Source: an uncultured Francisella sp.
Lineage (GTDB): Bacteria; Pseudomonadota; Gammaproteobacteria; Burkholderiales; Neisseriaceae
Assembly (NCBI GenBank): GCA_905373555.1
Contig: CAJPTP010000016.1
Coordinates: 1-10,807 of the forward strand
Direction of reading: 5' to 3'
Length of the DNA stretch: 10,807 nucleotides
Shown here: in pieces, positions 1 through 6,309 of the stretch
How the letters are laid out: every line of letters starts with the position of its first letter
How positions within the stretch are numbered: position 1 is the stretch's first letter
The notes under the pieces: model-generated
Told to the model about the DNA's origin: nothing
The model's database searches: none
Seen by the model: only the letters and a program-made list of their open reading frames with translations
Translations under genes and position numbers: made by a program

Positions 1-56
1 GGGCCCAAGGCGGCGGCTTGGCGGCCCGCCGCCGGCGCGGGGCGGTCGGCTCTTCC

Positions 57-90
57 AAAAAAAGGGCGCTTGGCAAACGGCGATGCGCCC
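57..90 (-). terminator. Leftward intrinsic terminator-like hairpin upstream of hda
   Basis: Read on the minus strand, GGGCGC (90-85) pairs with GCGCCC (69-64) across a 15-nt loop and is followed directly by seven T (63-57). This is the form of a Rho-independent terminator for leftward transcription. No minus-strand gene lies immediately to its right, because hda is on the + strand, so its client is unclear. Read on the + strand there is no T tract after the stem. The rest of 1-144 holds no gene I can recognise and no clear hda promoter. Confidence 0.45.
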
Positions 91-130
91 GCATGTTGCG
101 TACAACGCGAGCCGCGCCGAGCGCGCCGCG

Positions 131-138
131 GGGAGGGA
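131..138 (+). promoter_or_regulatory. Ribosome binding site of hda
   Basis: GGGAGGGA, 6 nt before the ATG at 145. It decides the start of hda against longer in-frame readings that begin near position 70 without such a site. Confidence 0.6.
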
Positions 139-144
139 GACGGA

Positions 145-954
145 ATGCCCGGGCAATCGTTGCTGAATTTTCCGACGGATTCCTTCCCCGATTTCGAGGT
201 CATGGTCGGCGAGAAAAACGCCGAGCTGCTGTACCAGCTGAAAAACGAGTCCGTCGGTTTGTTTTATCTGTGGGGGCCGGAAGGCGCGGGGAAAAGCCTG
301 CTGCTGAAGGCGTGGGCGCGCTCAAGCCCCGATTTCGGCGCCGCCGGGGTGTTCATTTCGCTCGCCGACAGAGCCGAGTTGGAAGAGATCTGGAATCTGC
401 CCATTCGGCGTTTTGCCTTGGGCGACATCGACCGATGGGACGAGCGCTCCTTGCAAGGCGTCTTCAATTTGATCAACAGGCTCAAGCAAGACGGCGGCAG
501 GTTGGCGGTCAGCGCGCAGACTCCGCCCTCGGGGCTGGCAATGCGCGAGGATCTGCGCTCGCGCCTGGCCCAAGGCTTGGCCTACGAAATCAAGCCCATG
601 GATGACGCGGAGTTGGCCCGCGCCGTGCGCGCCTATGCCCTTTGCAAGGGCATCGAGCTCAACGGGGCGTGCGTTTCTTACCTGTTCAACCGCGTGGCGC
701 GCGATTTGAACGGGGCTTTCGCGGCCGTGGACAAGCTGGCCGTTTATTCCGCGCAAACGCAAAGGCGGGTCACGGTGTGGCTGATTCAGCGCTGTTTCGG
801 CGCGCCGAATCCGGGATCCGCGCCCCCGGGCGCCGAGCCCAAGGGCGAGGGCGGGCTCTTCGGCCCCTCGGCCGGCTTGTCGGCAAAACCAAGCTTGGGC
901 GTTGGCCCGCAACCGAATCCGGAAAGAGGCGATGGCGAAACTGGCGATGTTTGA
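145..954 (+). CDS. hda: DnaA regulatory inactivator Hda
   Basis: AAA+ protein of the DnaA family. With the DNA-loaded sliding clamp it stimulates hydrolysis of DnaA-bound ATP (RIDA) and so limits replication initiation. The ATG at 145 is preferred over in-frame codons further upstream because GGGAGGGA (131-138) lies just ahead of it and because the clamp-binding type motif then falls at the extreme N-terminus (QSLLNF, residues 4-9). Walker A is GPEGAGKS at 44-51. The Walker B region is FALGDID near 90-96. An SRL/box VI-like segment is RSRLAQGL at 138-145, and the sensor-2 region is near VARDLNG (184-190). The length is 269 aa against about 230 for typical Hda. The excess is a Gly/Pro-rich tail from about residue 219 that resembles nothing in the family. 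The 3' end overlaps the next gene by 23 nt, so the two are probably cotranscribed and may be translationally coupled. Confidence 0.88.
   Translation: MPGQSLLNFPTDSFPDFEVMVGEKNAELLYQLKNESVGLFYLWGPEGAGKSLLLKAWARSSPDFGAAGVFISLADRAELEEIWNLPIRRFALGDIDRWDERSLQGVFNLINRLKQDGGRLAVSAQTPPSGLAMREDLRSRLAQGLAYEIKPMDDAELARAVRAYALCKGIELNGACVSYLFNRVARDLNGAFAAVDKLAVYSAQTQRRVTVWLIQRCFGAPNPGSAPPGAEPKGEGGLFGPSAGLSAKPSLGVGPQPNPERGDGETGDV
921..929 (+). promoter_or_regulatory. Ribosome binding site of the HAD phosphatase, inside hda
   Basis: GGAAAGAGG, 2 nt before the ATG at 932. It lies within the hda reading frame, which suggests coupling of the two translations and supports 932 over the alternative TTG start at 902. 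Confidence 0.5.
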
Positions 955-1594
955 TTTGGACCACACCTTGATCGGCGTGGACTCCGACGACGAGTGGCCG
1001 AAATTTTTGGCCGACCTGGGGATTTTGGGCGAGAACGCCCGAAAAACCGGCGAAAAGCACATGCGCGACTACGAGGCGGGCGTTTTGGATTTGGAGGCGT
1101 TTTTGGCGTTTCAGCTTAGCCCCCTCAAAGGGCATACGGAAGCGGAGCTGGAGTCGCTGCGAAACCGCTACGTCCAAACCGTGATTCGCCCGGCCGTGCT
1201 GCCCAAAGTCATGGGCCGCGTCGAAAAGCACCGCGCCGCGGGCGATGAGACGGCTTTGGTTTCCGCGACCAACGAATTTTTGGTCGAGCCCATCGGCAAA
1301 ATGCTGGGCTTTCAAAATATAATCGCAAGCCGCCTCGAGCGCGACGGCGAGGGGCGTTTCACCGGCCGCACGACGGGCGTGCGAAGCTATCGCGAGGGCA
1401 AGGTGGAGCGCGTGGCCGAGTGGCTGGCTCAAAGCGGCAAGGCGCTGGGGGATTTCGAGGAAACCCATTTTTACAGCGACTCGTTCAACGATTTGCCCCT
1501 TTTGGGGGCCGTCACCCATCCGCACGCTGTGAACCCCGACCCCAAGCTGCGTCGCATCGCGCAAGAAAGCGGATGGGATGTGATCGAGGCTTGA
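932..1594 (+). CDS. HAD superfamily subfamily IB phosphatase (SerB-like)
   Basis: A 220-aa haloacid-dehalogenase-type phosphatase, presumably cytoplasmic and Mg-dependent, acting on a small phosphomonoester. Motif I is FDLDHTL with nucleophile Asp8 and acid/base Asp10. Motif II is VSATN (Ser111). The motif III Lys is in EGKVER (about Lys157). Motif IV is DSFND with Asp183 and Asp187. The large insert between motifs I and II is the helical cap expected of subfamily IB. The ATG at 932 is chosen over the in-frame TTG at 902 because GGAAAGAGG (921-929) precedes it and motif I then sits at the usual distance from the N-terminus. It starts inside the last codons of hda; a HAD-IB gene directly after hda is, from memory, a common betaproteobacterial arrangement. 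Relatives are annotated variously as phosphoserine phosphatase-like or histidinol-phosphatase; the sequence does not settle the substrate. Confidence 0.85.
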   Translation: MAKLAMFDLDHTLIGVDSDDEWPKFLADLGILGENARKTGEKHMRDYEAGVLDLEAFLAFQLSPLKGHTEAELESLRNRYVQTVIRPAVLPKVMGRVEKHRAAGDETALVSATNEFLVEPIGKMLGFQNIIASRLERDGEGRFTGRTTGVRSYREGKVERVAEWLAQSGKALGDFEETHFYSDSFNDLPLLGAVTHPHAVNPDPKLRRIAQESGWDVIEA

Positions 1595-1620
1595 ATCGGG
1601 CGCGGCGCTTTTTTCTGTTT

Positions 1621-1652
1621 CGCCGCCTGCGCGGCCCCGCGCAGCGTCGGCG
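1621..1652 (+). other. Long GC-rich hairpin in the HAD-panD spacer
   Basis: Outer arms CGCCG (1621-1625) and CGGCG (1648-1652) flank an inner inverted repeat CTGCGCGG (1627-1634) / CCGCGCAG (1637-1644). A small asymmetric bulge separates the two. It follows a T-rich stretch (1610-1620) and is not itself followed by a T tract, so it is not a standard terminator on the + strand. It is the first of three successive predicted hairpins before panD. Confidence 0.5.
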
Positions 1653-1653
1653 C

Positions 1654-1681
1654 GCGGCCGCTTCGGCGGCCGCTTGTTGTG
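1654..1681 (+). terminator. UUCG-capped hairpin, possible weak terminator or attenuator before panD
   Basis: GCGGCCGC (1654-1661) pairs perfectly with GCGGCCGC (1666-1673) around a TTCG loop, giving the especially stable C(UUCG)G tetraloop, followed by TTGTTGTG. The stem is excellent but the T tract is interrupted, so termination would be partial. It could end hda-HAD transcripts, set the hda-HAD to panD ratio, or protect a processed 3' end. Confidence 0.5.
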
Positions 1682-1693
1682 AGGGGAAGCCGG

Positions 1694-1712
1694 CCTTGGC
1701 GCTTCCCAAGGA
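1694..1712 (+). promoter_or_regulatory. Hairpin covering the panD ribosome binding site
   Basis: CCTTGG (1694-1699) and CCAAGG (1706-1711) form a 6-bp stem with a 6-nt loop. The panD Shine-Dalgarno AAGGA (1708-1712) is almost entirely in the 3' arm, 8 nt before the ATG at 1721. If the stem forms, ribosome access to panD would be reduced. No ligand or protein partner can be read from the sequence. Confidence 0.45.
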
Positions 1713-1720
1713 TAGGGATC

Positions 1721-2137
1721 ATGCTCAGAAACATGTTGGGCGGGAAAATTCACCGCGCCGCGGTGACCGCCGCGGATTTGAATTACGTCGGCAGCATCAC
1801 GGTCGATCGGGATCTGCTTGACGCCGCGGGCATTCAGGTCAACGAGCGCGTGCTGGTGGTCAACAACGCCAACGGCGCCCGCTTGGAGACGTACGCCATC
1901 GAAGGCGAGCGCGGCAAGGGCGACGTCTGCCTCAACGGCGCCGCCGCGCGCTTGGTTCAGGTCGGCGACGCCGTCATCATCATGTCCTTTGTCATGGTCG
2001 ACGCCCAAGAGGCGAAAACCCATCGGCCGAAAGTGGTGTTGGTCGGGGAGGGCAACAAGATTTTGAAGGTGCTGGACGGGGAGCGCGCGTTCACCGACGT
2101 GGCGCAGGCCGTGCGCGATGCGCAAAACCGGGCTTGA
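1721..2137 (+). CDS. panD: Aspartate 1-decarboxylase PanD
   Basis: A pyruvoyl enzyme that decarboxylates L-aspartate to beta-alanine for pantothenate and CoA synthesis in the cytoplasm. The proenzyme cleaves itself between Gly24 and Ser25. Here NYVGSITV puts Gly24-Ser25 at exactly the E. coli position when the ATG at 1721 is used. Lys9, Arg54 (NGARLETY) and Tyr58 of the active site are present, as are the NGAAA and VGDAVIIMSF segments. At 138 aa it is about a dozen residues longer than the E. coli enzyme, all at the C-terminus. A longer in-frame reading from 1679 lacks a ribosome binding site and would shift the cleavage site. It lies 126 nt after the HAD gene with three hairpins between, so its expression may be partly independent. 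It is followed by a strong terminator. No panB or panC is in the window. Confidence 0.95.
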   Translation: MLRNMLGGKIHRAAVTAADLNYVGSITVDRDLLDAAGIQVNERVLVVNNANGARLETYAIEGERGKGDVCLNGAAARLVQVGDAVIIMSFVMVDAQEAKTHRPKVVLVGEGNKILKVLDGERAFTDVAQAVRDAQNRA

Positions 2138-2158
2138 GGGTCGAGGGCTTGGGCGCGC

Positions 2159-2198
2159 AAAAAAAAAAGCGGCGGGGCGTCCCGCCGTTTTTTTTTTT
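2159..2198. terminator. Bidirectional intrinsic terminator between panD and the convergent kinase-like gene
   Basis: CGGCGGG (2170-2176) pairs with CCCGCCG (2181-2187) around a 4-nt loop. Ten A precede the stem (2159-2168) and eleven T follow it (2188-2198). The structure therefore works in both directions: for panD rightward and for the minus-strand gene ending at 2274 leftward. Confidence 0.93.
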
Positions 2199-2273
2199 CC
2201 GATCTTTTGCGAATCGCTTGTCTCGAAATGTTCGGCTTCTTTAAGAACCGGGGACAAATTCTTTCAAGGCCGC

Positions 2274-3479
2274 TCAATCGCCGTCGCGCACGGGCTGCAG
2301 GTAGCTTAGGGCGAGGGCGGCGCTTTTGCCTCGGGCGCCGAGCAGCTTCAGCAAAGGCGCGGTTTCTTTTAGAAGCCGGCAGTCTCGGCACAGTCCGTTC
2401 CACGCTTGGCGTCTGGCCTTGCCCATGGAGGCGACCTCTTTCAAGAAAGCTTCCCGGCATTCGTTTTCGTAGGCTTTCACGTAGTTGGCGCTGGGCAACA
2501 GGTAAAAAATCAAGTCGCGCATTTGCGCCTCTTCGGCGGTCATGAACTCAAGCGGGTCGTCGTCCAAGCCGATGTACGCCCAGCGGTCGTCGGGATCGGG
2601 GGCGCGCGGCGTCGCCAAAAAATCGGGGCGCTCCTTGGCGCCCGCGGGGGAGAGCAGCATGTTTTTGGGCTTGGCGCGAAAAAGGAAACTGCCCGCCTCG
2701 CGAATGTCGCGCAGCCGGCGCAGGCCTTCCAGCCACCAAACGTAGCGCAGGTTGACGGGGGCTCGGCTTAGAAAAGAGTCGAAATTGAGAAAAGGCCTCG
2801 TCTCGGCGAGGTCTTCCATCAGCAGCCCCGACTTTTCGCCCAAATCGGGGAGCCGGGGCATTGACCGCAGCCGCTCCTTGATCGGTCTGCTCGTGGGAAA
2901 AACGTCGCGCATGATCTCCAGGATCGGCGCGTCGTTGAGGCGCTTGAGCTCGGCCGCCAGCTTGAAGGGAATAACCCGGCCTTTGAAAATCAGGGCGAGA
3001 GGTTGGGGCGCCGCGAAGCCTTTGGAGCGCAGCTCGGTCGCTTTGAGCGCCTCGTCGAACAGCAGCTCGTCGGCGGACTTGATGCTTCGGCGCAAATACC
3101 GCCCCAAGGACTCGCCGCGCGTGGAGGCGAAATAGGCGGTCTCGACCGTAAGGCCGTGCTTGGACACGCCCGCCCGCGCGTACGCCGAGCGCCTTTTCCC
3201 CGCCAAATCGACGTCGCATCGGCGCAGGTTCTCGTTTTGCGTCGAGAGAATCGAGGCCAAGGCGGCGACGGCGTCGGCGCTCGCGTCGACGGGCTCCGAG
3301 GCGGCTTGGGCTGACTTGGCGGCGTGGCCGGCATGGCCGGCGCGCTCGGCGCTTGGCGCCTCCGGGGCGACGGGAGCCGGGCTCGAGGCGCGGGCTTGGC
3401 CTTCGGCGCTTGGCGCCGCGGGGCCGCTGTCTGCGCCCGGCTCCGCCCCTGTGTGGCGTAAGTTTAAATTTCGAATCAT
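2274..3479 (-). CDS. Kinase-fold-like protein with Ala/Pro-rich N-terminus, probable pseudokinase
   Basis: A 401-aa protein that I do not recognise as a named gene. Residues 11-75 are Ala/Pro/Ser/Glu-rich low complexity, probably disordered. Residues 95-335 resemble, by eye only, small bacterial kinases of the BUD32/InaA/LPS-kinase type. An E-rich helix is followed by LRSKGFAAPQPLAL (150-163). A catalytic-loop-like segment is SFLFRAKPKNMLL (264-276). A metal-loop-like segment is YIGLDDDPLEF (302-312), and an RDL helix starts at 321. In the catalytic loop the usual H-x-D is replaced by L-F-R while K-P-x-N is kept, and the DFG-type Asp appears replaced by Gly. It is therefore probably not a conventional kinase. 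The C-terminus (340-380) carries C341, C364 and C367. The ATG at 3479 was chosen because the upstream extension to 3719 is low-complexity and unlike coding sequence, but its ribosome binding site is weak (GGGA about 15 nt upstream). There are no signal peptide or membrane segments. It appears monocistronic. Confidence 0.6.
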   Translation of the reverse strand: MIRNLNLRHTGAEPGADSGPAAPSAEGQARASSPAPVAPEAPSAERAGHAGHAAKSAQAASEPVDASADAVAALASILSTQNENLRRCDVDLAGKRRSAYARAGVSKHGLTVETAYFASTRGESLGRYLRRSIKSADELLFDEALKATELRSKGFAAPQPLALIFKGRVIPFKLAAELKRLNDAPILEIMRDVFPTSRPIKERLRSMPRLPDLGEKSGLLMEDLAETRPFLNFDSFLSRAPVNLRYVWWLEGLRRLRDIREAGSFLFRAKPKNMLLSPAGAKERPDFLATPRAPDPDDRWAYIGLDDDPLEFMTAEEAQMRDLIFYLLPSANYVKAYENECREAFLKEVASMGKARRQAWNGLCRDCRLLKETAPLLKLLGARGKSAALALSYLQPVRDGD

Positions 3480-3886
3480 GTCAAAACCGATTTTCCCGCC
3501 CGCGCTGATCCCGCTTGGCGGCGCGCTTGGGCCGGATGGAAGGCGGCGAAGGACGCGAAGGCCAACGCCCGGCTTGTTCCGGTCTGATTGGGTTTGGTGT
3601 TTGTCTCTCGCCCGGTGTTTGGGGGATCGGCGGGAGCCCGCTTTTGCGCCGTTCTTCCCCAACCCGCGGGAAAATGGCCGAAAGCTCGGCTCGGGCGGCG
3701 CGCATTTTGGGGCGGCCAAGCGCCGGGGCGGCCAAGCGCGATGGAAAAAAGGCGAGGCCGCATTGTCAGCCGCTTGCGCGGCCGATCATTTGTCGAAGCG
3801 CCGCGCTTGGCGGCGATTTTCGGCTTTTTTCATCTTGCTTGCGTTGTGTCGGCTTTCATGCCCGGATTGGCTCTATGAGCGGGGTT
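3480..3886. other. 407-nt gene-free spacer with repeats and hairpins
   Basis: No recognisable gene. Open frames across it in several phases have no family resemblance and are of the kind GC-rich DNA gives by chance. It holds a 15-bp direct repeat (3709-3739), a hairpin GCCGC/GCGGC (3769-3773 with 3778-3782), and a hairpin CGCCGC/GCGGCG (3799-3804 with 3810-3815). On the + strand the last is followed by T-rich sequence (3817-3820 and 3825-3830). It includes the upstream region of the kinase-like gene, where I find no convincing promoter, and the downstream region of slt, where I find no clear minus-strand terminator. Confidence 0.5.
3709..3739. repeat. 15-bp direct repeat, two copies
   Basis: GGGGCGGCCAAGCGC occurs at 3709-3723 and again at 3725-3739, one base apart. 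Both copies contain GCCAAGCGC, related to the CGCCAAGC/GCTTGGCG word that recurs elsewhere in the window. Confidence 0.85.
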
Positions 3887-5890
3887 TCAAAACTCGTCGC
3901 CGCGCGCGGGCTCTCGCGCGGGCGCGACGCCCATGCGCGAGCGCAGGGTCGGCGGCGTTCCCGAAAAGACGGCGGCGTAATAGGCGGCGTTGGCCATGAC
4001 GTTTTTCACGTATTCGCGGGTCTCGTCGAAGGGGATGGTCTCGGCGTAAATCGTTGCGTCCATCGGAACGTCGGCCTGCCAACGCCGGGCCCGGTTGGGG
4101 CCGGCGTTGTAGCCCGCCGTCGCGAGCGCCTCGTGGCCCAGCTTGGCCTCGACGTCGCCCAAATACCACGTTCCCATGCGCACGTTGACGTCCATGTCGT
4201 TGGGGTCGTAACCGCTTAGGCCGATCTTGCGGGCGATGAGCTTCGCCGTGCCCGGCATCACCTGCATGAGCCCTTGGGCGCCCGCGCGGCTGCGCGCGTT
4301 GTACATGAAGCGGCTTTCCTGCCGAATGACCCCATACACCCAATCGGGGCGCACGCCGTGGGCGCGCGACCATTTTTCGACCAAATCGCGGAACGGGGCC
4401 GGGTAGCGCAGGGAGAAGACCAGCAGGCCGTCCGCCTTGTCGGCGCTGTAGATCGACATTTCGTGAAAGCCCGCCCGCTCGGCCACCGCGGATGCGGCGA
4501 TCAAGGCGGCGTCGCCGTAGGGGCGCATGGCGTAGCGCCATTGCCTTTGCGCCGCGGTTCGCATCGCGCGGTCGGAGCGCTCGATCGACGCCCGAAACAG
4601 CGTCAAGGCGCGCATGACGGCCCCATCGGCCAGCACGGCGTTGCTTTCCCTGGCCGCGGGCTTGGGCGCGGCGTCGGCGAACGGCAAAGACCGGCCGATG
4701 GCGTCGGCGGCAAGCAGCGCATAGTAGTTGCGGCCGGAATCCGCCGCTTGGGCGTACAGCGCCGAGGCTTGGGCGCCAAAACCCAAACGGCGCAGGCACT
4801 CGGCCTTCCAATACAGCCACGCGGGCTTGGAGCGCAGACGGGGCGGCATGCCGTCGATCGCGCGCGACAAGGCATTCCAGTTTTGCAGGCGCAGGGCGGA
4901 TCGGGCGCGCCACTCGAACTGCTCGTCGTTCATCGCGTAGGGGTCGGCGAAGCCGTACAGCCGCAGCGCCGCGGCCGGGTTCAAGTCCTTGGCCTTGGAC
5001 AAGCCCAGCGCCCCGTAGGCGAAGGCGTAGGGGTTGGGCAAACCGCGGATGGGAATGGTCGAGACGTCGCCGCGGGCAATGAATTCCTCGGCGGCGGGGC
5101 TGTTGCGCCCCTTGGGCGTGACGATGGGCGCGATCTCGCGCGCGGCTTGCGCGAATTGGGCGACGGAAGGAGGCAGGGCGGCGTCGCCGTTTGGGTCGTC
5201 CAAGCTGAAGCCCAGCGCCCGCGACAAGGTTTCGGCCTCGCGGCGCTGCCCCGCGGAAAGATTGACCAAAACCCGCTTGAACGCCAAATGCGCCGGCACT
5301 TGGCCCGCCCCGACGCCCCACGCGATCAGGTCGTTGCACAAGGCGGGCAGCGGTTCGTTGGACTCGGCCAAAGTCCGGGCCTGCGGCGAATGGCCTTTGG
5401 TCGAGAAAACGCGCCCGTATTCCACGGCGCACAGCAATTCCTTGTCGGCATCGACCGCCTCGCGCGAAATCTTGGCCAAGGCGCTTGAAAACAACGTGAA
5501 CTCGCGCCGTTTGGCCATTGAGATGGCCCACGCCTTGGCCACGTCCTCGGTCATGGCGTTGTCGCCGGATTGGACGAACGCTTGGGCGGCCAAATCGTCG
5601 CCCGACTTGGCCGCGGCCAGCGCCCCGTTGAAGGCGTCATAGTCGGCCAGAGTCGAAAGCGGGTCGTCGGCGGGGCGGTTGGGAACGGAGAACGGGGCGG
5701 CGGCGCGCCGCTCGGCCAACGAGCCTTGGCTCACATGCGCCGATTTCTGGCCGTCGGCCTCTCCGCCGTTGGCGCAGCCGGACAGGGCGGCGCCGGCGGC
5801 GCACAAGGCCAGCGCCATGCCCGCCGCCGACAGGCGGCCGCAGGCCAAGCCGATGGGGCCGATCCGACCCGTTTTCGAGAGTGAGGTCAT
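3887..5890 (-). CDS. slt: Soluble lytic murein transglycosylase, lipoprotein form
   Basis: A periplasmic enzyme that cleaves the MurNAc-GlcNAc beta-1,4 bond of peptidoglycan with formation of 1,6-anhydroMurNAc, used in wall turnover and remodelling. It is 667 aa; E. coli Slt70 is similar in size. The N-terminus is a lipoprotein signal with lipobox LSGC, giving lipidated Cys39. The next residue is Ala rather than Asp, which favours the outer membrane. Residues about 60-500 are an Ala-rich helical superhelix typical of the Slt U and L domains. The C-terminal goose-lysozyme-like domain has the catalytic Glu525 in VIRQESRF, GLMQVMP at 540-546, AGYNAGP at 592-598 and a later ETREYV segment. The ATG at 5890 is supported by AAGGA (5901-5897) 6 nt upstream and by the signal peptide. 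It lies downstream of trkH on the same strand, but a 419-nt gap with its own candidate promoters suggests separate transcription. The name rests on domain order; another Slt-family paralogue is possible. Confidence 0.92.
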   Translation of the reverse strand: MTSLSKTGRIGPIGLACGRLSAAGMALALCAAGAALSGCANGGEADGQKSAHVSQGSLAERRAAAPFSVPNRPADDPLSTLADYDAFNGALAAAKSGDDLAAQAFVQSGDNAMTEDVAKAWAISMAKRREFTLFSSALAKISREAVDADKELLCAVEYGRVFSTKGHSPQARTLAESNEPLPALCNDLIAWGVGAGQVPAHLAFKRVLVNLSAGQRREAETLSRALGFSLDDPNGDAALPPSVAQFAQAAREIAPIVTPKGRNSPAAEEFIARGDVSTIPIRGLPNPYAFAYGALGLSKAKDLNPAAALRLYGFADPYAMNDEQFEWRARSALRLQNWNALSRAIDGMPPRLRSKPAWLYWKAECLRRLGFGAQASALYAQAADSGRNYYALLAADAIGRSLPFADAAPKPAARESNAVLADGAVMRALTLFRASIERSDRAMRTAAQRQWRYAMRPYGDAALIAASAVAERAGFHEMSIYSADKADGLLVFSLRYPAPFRDLVEKWSRAHGVRPDWVYGVIRQESRFMYNARSRAGAQGLMQVMPGTAKLIARKIGLSGYDPNDMDVNVRMGTWYLGDVEAKLGHEALATAGYNAGPNRARRWQADVPMDATIYAETIPFDETREYVKNVMANAAYYAAVFSGTPPTLRSRMGVAPAREPARGDEF

Positions 5891-6020
5891 GCTTGATCCT
5901 TGCCTTGGGGCTTCGGCGACGCAAAAGCGGAAGGGAAGGGAACGGGAACGGAAAAAGGGCGACGGGCGCGCGGCGCGGGGCCATGGGGCGGAGCGCAAAG
6001 ACGCGGGCCGCCCGACAACC

Positions 6021-6036
6021 GAACGATCGAACGATC
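6021..6036. repeat. Tandem 8-bp repeat in the slt leader
   Basis: GAACGATC occurs twice in direct succession, and each unit contains CGATCG across its junction. It lies about 130-145 nt upstream of the slt start. It may be an operator with two half-sites on the same face, or chance. Confidence 0.4.
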
Positions 6037-6066
6037 GGCCGACACGCCCCGCCCGAGTTGCGATGG

Positions 6067-6095
6067 ATTCTAACATTGCGGCATGCCGCCTTAAA
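6067..6095 (-). promoter_or_regulatory. Candidate proximal slt promoter, extended -10 type
   Basis: On the minus strand TGTTAGAAT ends at 6067: a TG dinucleotide, one base, then TAGAAT (6072-6067). The -35 candidate TTTAAG (6095-6090) is poor. A perfect 12-bp palindrome GCGGCATGCCGC (6078-6089) fills most of the spacer and could be a repressor or activator site. The predicted start would leave a leader of about 170 nt before slt. Confidence 0.35.
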
Positions 6096-6181
6096 ATCGG
6101 GGCGCCGCTTGGGCGTGGTTCGGTTTCCCTCTCATTGTTCGCATTCCGTTGCTCTTGCCGCCCCATTCCGGTTTTCTTGCC

Positions 6182-6211
6182 ATTATATTCTTTATGTTTT
6201 TTCTCTGTCTT
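6182..6211 (-). promoter_or_regulatory. Candidate distal slt promoter, sigma70 type
   Basis: On the minus strand a perfect TATAAT (6187-6182) is preceded, after an 18-nt A-rich spacer, by AAGACA (6211-6206), four matches of six to TTGACA. This is the better of the two slt promoter candidates and lies in the only AT-rich part of the trkH-slt spacer. It implies a 5' leader of roughly 285 nt. The rest of 5891-6309 holds no recognisable gene; minus-strand purine-rich sequence follows the trkH stop without any terminator hairpin. Confidence 0.5.
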
Positions 6212-6309
6212 GACGCGTTCTTGGGTTTGTCGGCTCTGCGTTGTTTTTTTTCCGGATTATCGGCGCTCTTCTTTTCTTGGCGTCTTGGCGTCTGTTTCCT
6301 TTGCCGGCG

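Noticed and set aside
18..605. 195-codon + strand frame at the left edge
   Set aside because: Arg/Ala-rich shadow of hda in another phase; the hda frame has Walker A and a proper ribosome binding site.
3515..4219. + strand frame across the 3480-3886 spacer into slt
   Set aside because: It runs through repeats and into the antisense of slt, with no family resemblance and no consistent codon character.
4274..5488. Long + strand frame opposite slt (404 codons)
   Set aside because: Shadow of slt on the other strand, with no domain and no ribosome binding site.
3873..5531. Second long minus-strand frame inside slt (552 codons)
   Set aside because: It is Arg-rich translation of slt in another phase; the slt frame carries a lipobox, catalytic Glu and conserved motifs.
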